DNA from: Anodontia alba
Taxonomy: Eukaryota; Mollusca; Bivalvia; Lucinida; Lucinidae
NCBI GenBank assembly: GCA_964016985.1
Contig: OZ024835.1
Location: forward strand, 65,928,828 to 65,992,827
Reading direction: 5' to 3'
DNA length: 64,000 nucleotides
Part shown: piece after piece, positions 10,419-21,800 of the stretch
Layout: each line of letters opens with the position of its first letter
How positions within the stretch are numbered: position 1 is the stretch's first letter
Notes under the pieces: model-generated
What the model was told of the DNA's origin: nothing
Database searches by the model: none
Seen by the model: only the letters and a program-made list of their open reading frames with translations
Program-made: the position numbers and the translations under genes

Positions 10419-10420
10419 AT
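10252..10420 (-). mobile_element. Second LINE 3' end (minus strand)
   Basis: On the minus strand, AAGGGCTTTAATACCTATTGG leads to AATAAATC and an (ATTCT)n-type tail. It is related in layout to the terminus at 9812. A poly(A) run lies at about 10383-10415. Confidence 0.45.
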
Positions 10421-10757
10421 ACATTGTGTATATAATTAACATTTAAATAACATTATGGGGTAATCAACATTATGTGGAGAAGATGATATCTCACAAAACA
10501 GGGAAATCAGAAAATTAAAACAGTAGGTCGTGAACAAACTCAGTTGCACCAGCCGTCTCTGTATTCTGAACACCAAACAAAATAGGCTTTTTGAGCTTTT
10601 CCCTTGTAAATTGGAGCGACCTTGCATAATTTTAGGAATCAGAAAACTTATCATCTGCCATTGTGTTCAGCTTCCAGGGGAGCCAGGATGATTTAATAGG
10701 AAGTTGAAATTTTCTGTGCGGGAGTGCTCGATTTGATAAAAAAATACCGTATTTACC

Positions 10758-10890
10758 TGCCGAAGTATTTGGACAGACAAGTTTGAGAAAACAGTGACAG
10801 ATTAAACGCACTGAACGCGGCATCTGATCAGGGTCTACACTGTTTGTCACTCGTCCAGCAATTTTAGACATAACCATAGGTAATAAAATG
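10758..10890. repeat. Family F hairpin element, decayed
   Basis: GAAAACAGTGACAGATTAAACG with GGCATCTGATCAGGGTCTAC and CACTGTTTG; the left inner arm is shortened. The flanks TATTTGGACAGACA and CTCGTCCAGCAATTTTAGACA match other family F copies. Confidence 0.6.
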
Positions 10891-11137
10891 GGCGTTTCAT
10901 TTGTATAAGAGGTATATGATGAGGAGTTAAGGTGTGTGAATATCTAGGGTAATCACCGTATCCATTTATCAATTCGATCCGAAATTTCCCGTAGAAATGA
11001 AATTTTGAGTCAATGCTGAACCATCGAACAGCACTCTGGTGCTGTTCCTGTTTATCAGGGAAGTTGTAAGCCTAATCATGACCGTATTTACTGGATGACG
11101 CATTTTGGATAAAGTGGCGTCTAAGTTCGGTCGCATT

Positions 11138-11417
11138 CATCACGAAAACATGCCTATATAATTTTGACCCCCTTAAACCCCACTTTTATATAGTAAAACT
11201 GGGGTTTACAGGGGTATATATTATTTTTCTTATTTCTGCTGAAAACATAGATTGTGGGTACTCGTTAGAACCGCCTCGTCGAGGCGGTTCTAACAAGTAC
11301 CCACAATCTATGTTTTGAGCAGAAATATTAAAAAATTTAGAATTTTTCATCTGAAAACTTCCATTTTTTGTGGTGGTAAAATTTACAGTATATTTGAATA
11401 GGCTTGTTCTCGTAATG
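11138..11417 (+). mobile_element. Family A hairpin MITE
   Basis: It spans CATCACGAAAACATGCC to GGCTTGTTCTCGTAATG, with the GGTACTCGTTAGAACCGCC hairpin; one arm carries AACAAG instead of AACGAG. It ends 6 bp before the acceptor of the putative exon at 11424, and the ATG at 11415 belongs to the element. Confidence 0.85.
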
Positions 11418-11423
11418 TCCCAG

Positions 11424-11559
11424 GTTTATCCGTCCCGTATAGCCAGTGATCTTGGAGGATCCACAGGCGTAAATTTAAACTATGATTCAGAAAACAATAT
11501 GTTTATATCGACCGCCTGGACTTTTGGACGATCTTCCGGAGAAAGACAACCAGTGATGT
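11424..11559 (+). CDS. Putative exon of an unrecognised gene (a)
   Basis: An open frame follows TCCCAG and reads VYPSRIASDLGGSTGVNLN, continuing to SSGERQPVM. It then meets a possible donor T|GTTAAG at 11559/11560, just before an in-frame TAA. Splicing there to 11745 restores an open frame across a phase-1 junction. The residues resemble no family I know. The upstream 50 codons of the same frame lie inside the MITE 11138-11417, so the real start is not visible. It could be a decayed gene fragment or a chance frame. Confidence 0.35.
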
Positions 11560-11744
11560 GTTAAGGTATATTTTTTTTTTGTCACAGCTGCCTTTTCATG
11601 TTAACTTTATACTATACTTTTGTTATGTTAGACATTGCTGACAACTAATATTTACAGTTATACACAAATACGGAAACCGATGCAAAATAAGATTTCTTGT
11701 ATCTTGGTACATTTACGAAAAATATGTTAAAATTTTCTCACCAG

Positions 11745-11854
11745 GTTGGTGGCAAGAGTATGCGCAGACTGGTTTTGCAAGACCTACGACTTCGGATTCC
11801 AGTCATGCTTACAGCTTGGACCCAATATACACTGGACTAGCAACTACGGTACAG
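11745..11854 (+). CDS. Putative exon of an unrecognised gene (b)
   Basis: It is bounded by TTTTCTCACCAG and a donor ACAG|GTATTG. Its 36 codons are open in the frame set by exon (a): (C)WWQEYAQTGFARPTTSDS then SHAYSLDPIYTGLATTVQ. Base composition is more balanced than the surrounding AT-rich DNA, which favours real coding history. No following exon was found before the WASHC2 start. The product is unknown. Confidence 0.4.
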
Positions 11855-11868
11855 GTATTGTATTTATT

Positions 11869-12277
11869 GGAAATATGTTGTCGTGGCTGAGTTTTCATAA
11901 TTTTGTATGGTGAAGTTTAAATGCTCATATTTCATTTATTTCTCCAAATATCTGAGATTTGTTTTCAAAAAGCAATAGCTCAATATATTACCTTTAAGAC
12001 TGCAGCATTATATTAAAGGAAAAACCAACAGTTTTTGTAAACATCATCGAGAAAACTAGGTACCCATTTTAGCTATTTTCGGCACTTTTAGCAGAAAATC
12101 ATCAGAAATTCACCCAAAATGATGTTATAACTTCAATCTATTTAATTGTGACTTAACATTTTTCGACCAAACCTATTAAAAATAATTTATTACACTTTCA
12201 GTTATTATCCTAAATAATTTTTAATGACCATAGTACTGTAAAATAGCAATTAAATCAAGCCACGACAACATATTTTG
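11869..12277. mobile_element. TIR element (AATATGTTGTCGTGGCT)
   Basis: AATATGTTGTCGTGGCT at about 11879 and AGCCACGACAACATATT at about 12258 are perfect inverted repeats about 400 bp apart. There is no open reading frame inside. The target duplication is unclear. Confidence 0.65.
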
Positions 12278-12327
12278 GCAGTTCTCTTAGTGACAAGTCC
12301 GGGTATTATTAGGTCCGAGCTTACAGT

Positions 12328-12369
<42 letters not shown>

Positions 12370-12720
12370 TTTGAGAATGTTACCACTGTGGCTGTTACTA
12401 ATAATTATAGATTCAAGGTCAGTCCGACGACAGATCTGCTGGATCCAGAGCCGGGGTGGGATGGGGTAAGGGGTGGGGTGGCACTTACTATCCAAAAGGA
12501 TAGGGGTGTGTTGCCAGGAGCCCAGGACCCCTACCCCTTCCCCGACACAATTGACACCACTTTCAGACAAAAATAAGATGAACACACCTATTGTAGACAA
12601 ACAATATATGCTCATTCATTTGCTCAAACAGTTAACAAGCATTTATTTGCATGTTATCAATATTAAGTACCAAACCCTTGCTATTAAAAAATCTGACAAG
12701 GACAACATAACCAACGTCAC
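12278..12720. other. Intergenic sequence upstream of WASHC2
   Basis: It contains a poly(A) run (about 12330-12364) and unremarkable sequence. No exon is supported. Confidence 0.5.
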
Positions 12721-12780
12721 CACGGCGGTCCTACATGGGAGGAATCTAGAGCTCTGCAACACGAAGCCGGATGTTAAATG

Positions 12781-12790
12781 GTCATGTGAC
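12781..12790 (+). promoter_or_regulatory. E-box resembling a CLEAR/M-box site
   Basis: GTCATGTGAC differs at one base from the CLEAR consensus GTCACGTGAC recognised by TFEB/MITF-type bHLH factors, which control lysosomal and endosomal genes in vertebrates. It lies 11 bp upstream of the WASHC2 start codon and runs into a CRE-like TGACGTTA. The functional role is inferred. Confidence 0.35.
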
Positions 12791-12796
12791 GTTAAC

Positions 12797-12810
12797 GCAA
12801 AATGGCGGAC
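12797..12810 (+). promoter_or_regulatory. YY1-like initiator over the start codon
   Basis: GCAAAATGGCGGAC resembles the YY1 motif AANATGGCGGC, which in TATA-less housekeeping genes often overlaps the start codon. No TATA box is evident nearby, and the surrounding 150 bp are GC-richer than average. Confidence 0.4.
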
Positions 12811-12861
12811 GAACCTCCTCCCCCAGATTCCGCAGCAGTTGCGAAGGCGACAGCAAGCCAG
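12802..12861 (+). CDS. WASHC2: WASHC2 exon 1
   Basis: Residues 1-20, [20 protein letters not shown], a Pro/Ala-rich leader not conserved in vertebrates. The start has A at -3 and G at +4, and an in-frame TAA lies at 12793-12795, three codons upstream. It ends CAG|GTAATC in phase 0. Confidence 0.85.
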
Positions 12862-15800
12862 GTAATCAAATACTTAAAATATTTCCAGATTATATAACGT
12901 GCATGAGGTTTTTAGTCGTTAAGACGAGATGGTCGTTAATCCTAACAAGACAGAAAAGTGCCAGTGGAACTGTTTTTACAGATTCTTCTTAGTGACACTA
13001 GTAGTCGGACATATTATTGATTCAGTTTATTTCACTGATGAATGCGTTGAGCATTTGGTTTTGATCATCAGAACAATAAAGTCTAGTCACACCACAAAGA
13101 GTAATTTTCACCTGAGATCATGATTTTTTTGAGGGGGTTATTTCATCCTTGAATATTTACAGTGCTCTTACATTTTTATCTGGCACACTTTCTATTGAGT
13201 TGTTATTTTAAGGTTTTATTTTTTTGATAAAATCTAAATTTAACCCACAGGCAATGATTGGATTATGATAGATGCCGTATCTAGGGGTAGATAAATTGAT
13301 AGAATATGCAACAAATAGGGCTCTCGCAGTACAATTGCCTGTGTAGTACACACAAAATCCATATACAGTTTACATGAACCTAAACAGTTATTCACCTATT
13401 CTTTATACCCCCATTATTATACTCCCAGCATACATGTATGCTGAGAAATTTACAGTTGTTGCTTTTCTCTTTGTGCATATGTACATTAATGTGTTCTTCT
13501 ATATCATTTATATGCTAACAGTGGACATCTGTGTCAGAGTTTTTAAGATGTTATATAATAAAGGCCAGACACCTGACAACTGGTAATGCACTTTTATCTC
13601 TCCTTTATTCAAGAAAGGGGACAAGAGCAAGGCCTCCAACTACAGACTTCTCTCCTTAACACCACTCTCTTCCTAGGTCATAGAACATATCATTCACAGC
13701 CACATCATGAAATTCCTAGATGAGGAAAAGATCCTCTCAGATCAACAACATGATTTCAGGAAATGAAGATCCTGTGAGACACAGTTAATCAACAATGTCT
13801 TGGACCCTGCTTATGGCTTGTACAATCACCAACAAATGGATGCCATCCTGTGTGATTTTTCGAAGTTTGATAAAGTGGCACATGAATACCTAGCCAGGAA
13901 GTTACACCACTATGGAATAGGGAGAAAGACCCTAGACTGGATTAAAAGTTTCTTGAAAGGGAGAACTCAGTAAGTGGTGCTCAACAGGAAGACTTCTGCA
14001 GCCTTGCTGGTCAGTTCAGGAGTCCCTCAGGGAACCCTTCTCAGCCCCTGTTGTTATTGATTTATATCAAGAACCTCCCCATGTAAAGGCTGTAAGGTTG
14101 AATCAAGAGCACGCTTATTGGTTGATGATTGTCTTCTTTACCAGACTATTAATTCTGAAGGAGATGCCACACCACTCCAAGGATCTTAAGCATCTACAAC
14201 AGTGCGAACGAGAAATGAAATTCAACGGATCAATGTGAGGTCATATGCATAACCAACCAGCGCTAAATTATAAGTAGCAGCTACAAGATACATGGCCAGA
14301 CTCTTCATCAGACCAACAAAGCCAGATACTTGGGCGTCACCGTCAACAATTCTTTGTTTTGAACCCGCCTATTGCAGCAGTCACTAAGAAAGCAAACAAC
14401 ACGGTGGCTTTCTTGCAAAGGAACCTGTCAACATTTCCAAAGGACGTCAAAGCTTCTTGTTGCAAGGCTGTGGTGCATCCTCAGTTAGAGCTTTCAGCCT
14501 CTGGGATCCTGCTGTCCAGTCTAATATCAACAAACTGGAAGCTGTCCAACATATGATCATGCAGCAAGATTCTGTCACAGTGATTGTAGACATATGAGCA
14601 GTGTTACAGTTATGATGGAAGACCAAGGCTGGGAACAAATACAAGCCACCAACAAACCAAGGCCATCATGTTGTACAGGATCTTAAACCAGCTTGTGGAT
14701 ATCTAGGCAGCACCATTGCTGATCCCATCAGGTATCCATACTAGAGGACATGTCAATAAGTTCCTTGTGCCGTACTACATATCAATACCTACAAGTATTC
14801 ACCTCTAGAACAGCCTGCCAGCAAAGCTCATCACAGCGCCTTCCCTAGATGTCTTCAAGGCAAGGACAGGGTGCCGCAATTCCTAGGTCAGAGCAACATC
14901 TTTTATCCTATTTTTAACCAGCACTTTGGACCGTCAGCCACTCACGTACATATCGCATATGCGTGAGAATTTTCCAGAGGAGCCCAGCATATTATAGGAA
15001 GACAAAGATGGCCTGTTGATGGATTTATTTAATGTTTTGACTATTGCTAAATGTAGTTTCCAAATTTTATTAGGGTATGTGTTACCTAAAATGGAAAATC
15101 AAGGTCATGAGGAAAAGTCTGATACTGTTAGTGATGGCACTGGCCAGGAGTAAACATGATTCACAGGTCACTCTGTCTAGTTGGCTACTTTTTCTCACCA
15201 ATTTCTCATTTAATTGGGTATCATTCAGTTATCAGGTTACCAGTATTTCTTTTGGGTAAAGGGATCATTTTACTGATTTGTTAAATGGGACAAACAATAC
15301 TGGCAATTGAGTATTTATTTTTAAAATTTATTTCAATTGCGTTTTTGATAATTTCAGATACATGTAAATCACTGACTTCACAACTTTTTTATGCCAACTT
15401 TGGCATTTAGCTTAATTTCTGAAAAACTACATATGATTAACAGTCATTAAAATTTGTATACCCTCCTTTGTCAAGGTGAACTCAGTTGGGTCATAATACT
15501 GCAGGATGACCTTGGCCTGTATTTATTTTGATGAGTCTGTTTATTTTCACATATTATCTTTTCAGGGTGATGAGGGTGTAAGGTCATGGGAGAGACCCTG
15601 GAGTTTGGAAGAGATGAGAAAAGGAGCTGGAAACTGGTCCCTGGCTGGGGACGCTGGGGTAATTAGTTTTAATGGTGCCAAAGCTCTAGAAAATTTGCTT
15701 TTTTTTGTCCTTCACGAAAAACGCCTGTGTAATTTTGACCCCCTTGAACCCCACTTATAGTAAAACTGGGGTTTACAAGGGTTAGACATTATTTTCCTTT

Positions 15801-18800
15801 TTGGCTAAAAACTTAGATTGTGGGTACTCATTAGAACCGCTGTTGAGGCAGTTCTAACGAGTACCCACAATGTATGTTTTGAGCAGATATATGAAAAAAT
15901 ATTCGATTTTTTTATCTGAAAATTTTCTTTTTTTGGTTGTAAAATTTTCAATATATTTGAATAGGCGTGTTTTCATAATGTCCAAATTTACTGGTAGTTT
16001 TCATGTTTCTTCTCAAAACATGATGTGGGTATTCAGTAGCACCTTGCTCGATACTTCTGATGAGTGCCCACAAAAAAAAAAAAATGTATGTTATCAGTAT
16101 TTGTGGAGAAATAAGAAAAACTATTTTTCTGGATGCTCTTTCATCTAGAGCTCTGTTAAATTAGAACTTTTTTCTTTGTACACACTGACCGAAGCATAGA
16201 TGTTAGCATGCAGTGAAGACATGCTAAATTATAAGAATGAGAAATAAGAAGGTTCTGGAAAAAAAAGTGAGGTTGTTATATTTATATTATCACATAGTGA
16301 CCTAAATTCCCAACATTCAACATGAAATATCTTGTGATGTAGATGACCTTCATGCATGAAAATGTGATGAATCAGTTATACCATGGTTCTGTACATGTAT
16401 GTGCAATAATGCACTCGCTCACGCTCATGCATTATCGCACCGTACATGCACACGAACCATGATATAACTAAGACTTAAAACAGTTGGAAATTTCCAAGTT
16501 TTTTTAGGTCATGGATGGCTAAGACTTAACACCAGATCTTCCATATTAATCCATTGTAGTCTGGAGACCCCTAAAAGGGTAATTGGCAAACAGTGCAGAC
16601 CCAGAATGCGGCATCTGATCGGGGTCTCCACTGTTTGCAAATAGTTCAGGCATTTTGTCTTTAGGAATATCTAAATCACAGCCTGACATATCTAAAATGG
16701 AAATTAGACTCTTCCAATTAAATATGGAGGAGTTTATTCAGTCTGTAATGGGTTAAATAGATCCAAGTTTTTGCCTGGTTTGATGCCATATTGGTCAAAA
16801 TGTATAATTCAGGCAATTCTGCATTAGATATTAGCAAATTGGAGGGGGTTGCTTTGAATACGAATGTAGAAAATCATCTGGGTATAAATTACCCTTACAC
16901 CTGTTGTGACCTCCTATTAGGCTGGCTAATAAGAGCTGAAAAGATAAACGATTACATGTATCAGTCCTGCCATTGTGCTCGATAATCAATTAGTAATCAC
17001 TAAAGTGTTGATCATAATTTCACCTATCTGTCTGAGCATGATTCTTAGCATGTGTTATACTTTATTGTACATATTTGGACAGACAGGCCTGAGCAAACAG
17101 TGTAGACCCAGATGAGACACTGCAAAATGTGGTGTCTCAGGCTCTACACTGTTTGCCACTCATCCAGCCATTTTTAGACACAACATTGGGTAGTAAATCA
17201 TACTTGTTCAAATTTTAGATAAAGTATGGTAAGGAGTTGAGGTGTCTGAAAAATAAGGATACATATGGTAAAGTAACTGACACAGGCAACACATGTAGAT
17301 TATTAGCAAATCTGTAACGATAATCATTTTTGTGAAATTTATCGATCTGGGCCCAGTTGTTCAAAGCTAACGACATCGTTAGTTAACGATTCGTTAAAAT
17401 TTACATCGAGTGATACTCAAATATGCTGAAATTTTTTGCTGAAAAAATGTGAGTAGCTTTTGCAGTGCAAAAGCTACTCACATTTTTTCAGCAAAAAATA
17501 TGAGGATATTGTATATTGAATCCACTAAAACAGTTAACGAAATGACCCTTAACGAGCTCGTTAAGCTAACGACGCTTTGAACAACTGGGCCCAGTTAATT
17601 ATCCGATTAACTGTGCCAGCCTTACCTCCTACAAGATTTGTGTCAGTGTCTTCAAAGAGGTGGAAGCTGATTACATGACAAATAACCTGTTTGTCTGCAG
17701 TGGATTGTGCCAGTTAACACTTAGCATGCTGAGTAAAAATTTCAGTAGACAATAAATTGATGATATTCTTCTTACTTTCTCCAGAACATAGGTTTTGATA
17801 TTGCATGCAGCTTATCTCCTTTCTCACAGCATAACAACTTTGACATTTCATGCAAATTATCTCCTTTGGTGTTTGATTTTAACGAAAATTATGGTATCTG
17901 TTTTGCAGCTTCTCCAGTACCTGCAAGAGTTTTCACAGAAGATGATTTCACGAACTCATGAGATTGAGAAGGAGGTAGATAGTCTTGTGCATGATGCCAA
18001 GGTAGGTTTGTTGTCTTTTCTGTTTCTTAAACTATACTGACCCAGTACATCCAAAATGTTTTGATAGTTTTCTTATTTTACACAAAAGCATATGTTGTGG
18101 TACTCATTAAAAGTGCCTCATTGAGGCACTTCTAATAAGTACCCACAACATTTGTTTTCATATGTTTTCATGGAGACATATGTTGTATAGGTCCTAGAAT
18201 AGCCCCTCTTCTCCAGAGCTATAGTACCCACATGCATTTTAAGAAAAAATAAGGTTAGCCCTTTCTTAACTCCATTGTATTTTTAACCCTTCTCTTGCAG
18301 AACATGCCATGTCCTGTCTTAGCAAACAGTGTAGATCCAGATCAGTTGGCTTCTGAAGAAGCCAACTGATCTGGATCTGCACTGTTTATCATTAAATATG
18401 TGAATTTCTATCAAAAACCAGGATCAAGTACATGTAATCTGATTGACTGGAAATTAGAAGTGGGTGTGGCATCTTAATTTATTCAGCATGACAAGGGTTA
18501 AAAAGGGATTGGATACATATGGTATATTTTCTGCCAGTTTTACAAAAGAGGTAACTGATAACTTCCTTTTTGCTTTCCTGCATCTTGGGTCCCTTGAAAA
18601 AGGTTCCACACTCAATTGGGAGTAAAAAGTTTTCATTTAGAGTGGAACCCTTTTCAGAAAAAAAAGTTGGGTCCACTCTAAAAGGAAAGAATTCGTCAAC
18701 TCCCTTCTGAAAATTGATCCATTCTAGCCTGAAATAATTTGCTTCTAGAAAGGAGCTTTTCAGAGGGGAAGCAAAATACTTTTGACAAAATTGCCTCCCT

Positions 18801-21800
18801 TGAATGTGTATCAGTTATCTTTAACAGGGTTTTCATTAACTCCAAAAGGGAGTGAGGACTCTTACTCCTATTTTTCAGAGAAATTTAGCAAAACTACTTA
18901 GTAAGACTATTTATAATGAAAATGGCCTGAAGACTTCTGCTTTCAAAATCCTAGTGAGAACCTTGTTTAATGTATATGTCCTAATCCAAACAGGAATGTA
19001 GCCAGATCTGGAATCTGGCTAGGTATAGGTCTGGCTAGACTTTCTGGCAAAAGAATGTGCACAATAATGGTTAACCAGTATTGTGCACATTCTTTCGCCA
19101 GAAACTGACAACTGCCCTTCTTGATAACCACTTAGAGGACAAAGCTTGTCCAGAAAAAGTGGTTAGGTAAACTGAATGAGCTTGACATGACCCCAATGGG
19201 TTGTCTGGGCCATGAAACCTCAACACAAACAAAGATTTGGCTAGGTCAAATAAGAATTCTTATTTATCTTCAAATGAAATAAATTTCTTCCTTACTATTG
19301 ACCAGCAAATCAGCTATTAGAATGTATGGTCTTTCCGCATACTTATACTTAATACTATACAGAATTCTATACAGATTTTAGTTTTTTCTCTGTTTCCAGC
19401 TGACTGGTGTGAGAGTCAACAATGTGTTCAATGATTTTATTATGCTGGCCAATACTCAGTTTGTAGAAAATGTAAGTATAGAAAATTCCATGCGGCCAGT
19501 ACCTAGTTTGTAGAAAATAATATGAAAATAGGCTTAGCCTAAATGCGAGCACAGCACAGACCTATCTGTAGTCTCTTAAAAAGTCCTTCACAGCATCATT
19601 AAAGAACGAATATCAGTATATAAAAAAATAAATAAATAGTAGATAATAAAAATAATCAGAAAAATATGTTGTGACACATATTGACACTCGTTTCTTGTCA
19701 CTTCGTGACGCTTATTAGCGAGACCCAAAGTTTGTGACTAGTGGTATAATCAAGTCTGCCCCAGTCCTTCCAACTTCCGATGACAACTTCCGGGAAGAAA
19801 AAAGGAAGAAAATTGGTCAGAGCGATTTCTGCTGGAAGTATATATTTTTGTATGTTACTTTTTCTTGATCATATTCTTTACCGTAGAGCTCACTTGGTTC
19901 GCGACGCGCTTTGGCGTCGCAAGCTGTGCTCACTATAAGTACAGAACATTATGCTCTGCAGGTACCCTGTTTGCAGAAAATATAATTATAGAACATCACA
20001 CTCAGCTGGTAACCAGTTTGTAGAAAAAGTAATTATAGAACATCACACTCAGCAGGTACCCAGTTTGCAGAGAATGTAATTATAGAACATTACGCTCAGG
20101 CGGTGCCCAGTTTGTAGAAAATGTAAGTATAGAAAATTGCATCTGCTTGGTATCTACTTTGTAGAATATGAAAGTATAGAACATTGCACCTGGTTGGTAA
20201 CCAGTTTGTAGAAAACATACATCAGTTAGCCCTTAATACTTAGCATTCTGGGTCCAGTTGTTAAAAGCATCGTTAGCTTAACGAGCTTGTTAAGGGTCAT
20301 TTCGTTAACTGTTTTAGTTGATTCAATATACAATATTCTCATATTTATTGCTGAAAAAATGTGAGTAGCTTTTTCACTGCAAAAGCTACTCACATTTTTT
20401 CAGCAAAAAATTTCAGCATATTTGCGTATCACTCGATGTAAATTTTAACGATACTAGCGACATCGTTAGTTTCCAACAACTGGGCCCAGGGTTTAAAGAA
20501 TTCAGCAGACAACATTTTGAAATATTTTTCCCAGAAAACAGGCATTGACATTCCATGCAAAATTGTCTCCTTAGGATGAGGGTCGTGCAAAATGTTTTTC
20601 TAGTGCAGCTGAATTTCTGGGCCCGGTTGTTCAAAGCGTCATTAGCTTAACGAGCTCGTTAAGGGTCTTTCGTTAACTATTTTAGCGGATTCAATACACA
20701 ATATTCTGATATTTTTTGCTGAAAAAATGTGAGTAGCTTTTGCACTTCAAAAGCTACTCACATTTTTTCAGCAAAAAATTTCAGCATATTTGTGTATCAC
20801 TCGATGTAAATTTTAACGAATCGTTAACTAACGACATCGTTAGCTTTGAACAACTGGGCCCTGAAGTGCAGCATTTTATTATCTCCAGGCTTTTTTAAAA
20901 AGTGATGGGGATATTGTGAATGCCTCCATCTGTCTGTCGATTCATTTGTCTGTCAGGCTATCTCCTTCTAAACCACCAGGTGGATTTTAACCAAACTTGC
21001 TACATGATTTCTCCTTATGGTAAGGGTGTGCGAGAGCAATATTATTTTTCCATCCAACCGTCTGGCCATCTGTCCAGCTTTTGTTCATCTGTTCATCACA
21101 CTATCTCCTAGACTCCTACCATATTAATTTGGTTATAAGACTATCTCCTCCTACCATATTTAGTCGGTTATAAGAGAAGAGCCTATTCTTCCAAATTATC
21201 GCACATGAAACAGTCTTGTGTAATTCAAGTATAAAATGGGTTTGTCAACTATAAAATGGGTTTGTCTCTTCCAAAACAATCCCAAAGATCAAAATCCCTC
21301 TAACATGACTAATTTAGACCGTGACATTGTTTTTGAATGGAAACCCCCATCTTATAACCAAAGAAATATAAGTCACTGGGTAGAATTTAACTTGCTATAT
21401 GACTTCCCTTCATGGTAGATGTGTGCAAGAGCAACATTATTTTTTGGTTAGTCCATCAGTCTAGCATCTGTTGTTCTCCTCCTAAACTGCTGGGAGGAAT
21501 TTACCAAAACTTGCTACATGTTTTCCAAGAGTAGTAAGGGTGTGTGACAGCAAGATTATTTTTCCGTTTATCCATTCATCATGCTATCTCTTCCTTAACC
21601 ACTGGGCAGAATTTAACCAAACTTGCTAGATGACTTTCCCCGCGAGGTAAGGGTGTGTGAGAGCAACATTTTTCACTTCTCTCTGCTCAGTCGTGAAAGT
21701 GTGTGGGTTTATATGGCCTGCCATATACTAACAATCTAGTCAAAAATATTTTCATTGCAAACCTTCAAAGTACAGTCAACTCTCGTTATCTCGAAATCCA

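Noticed and set aside
11370..11420. ATG at 11370 or 11415 as a true start
   Set aside because: Both ATGs lie within the terminal part of the family A MITE, and other copies carry the same sequence.
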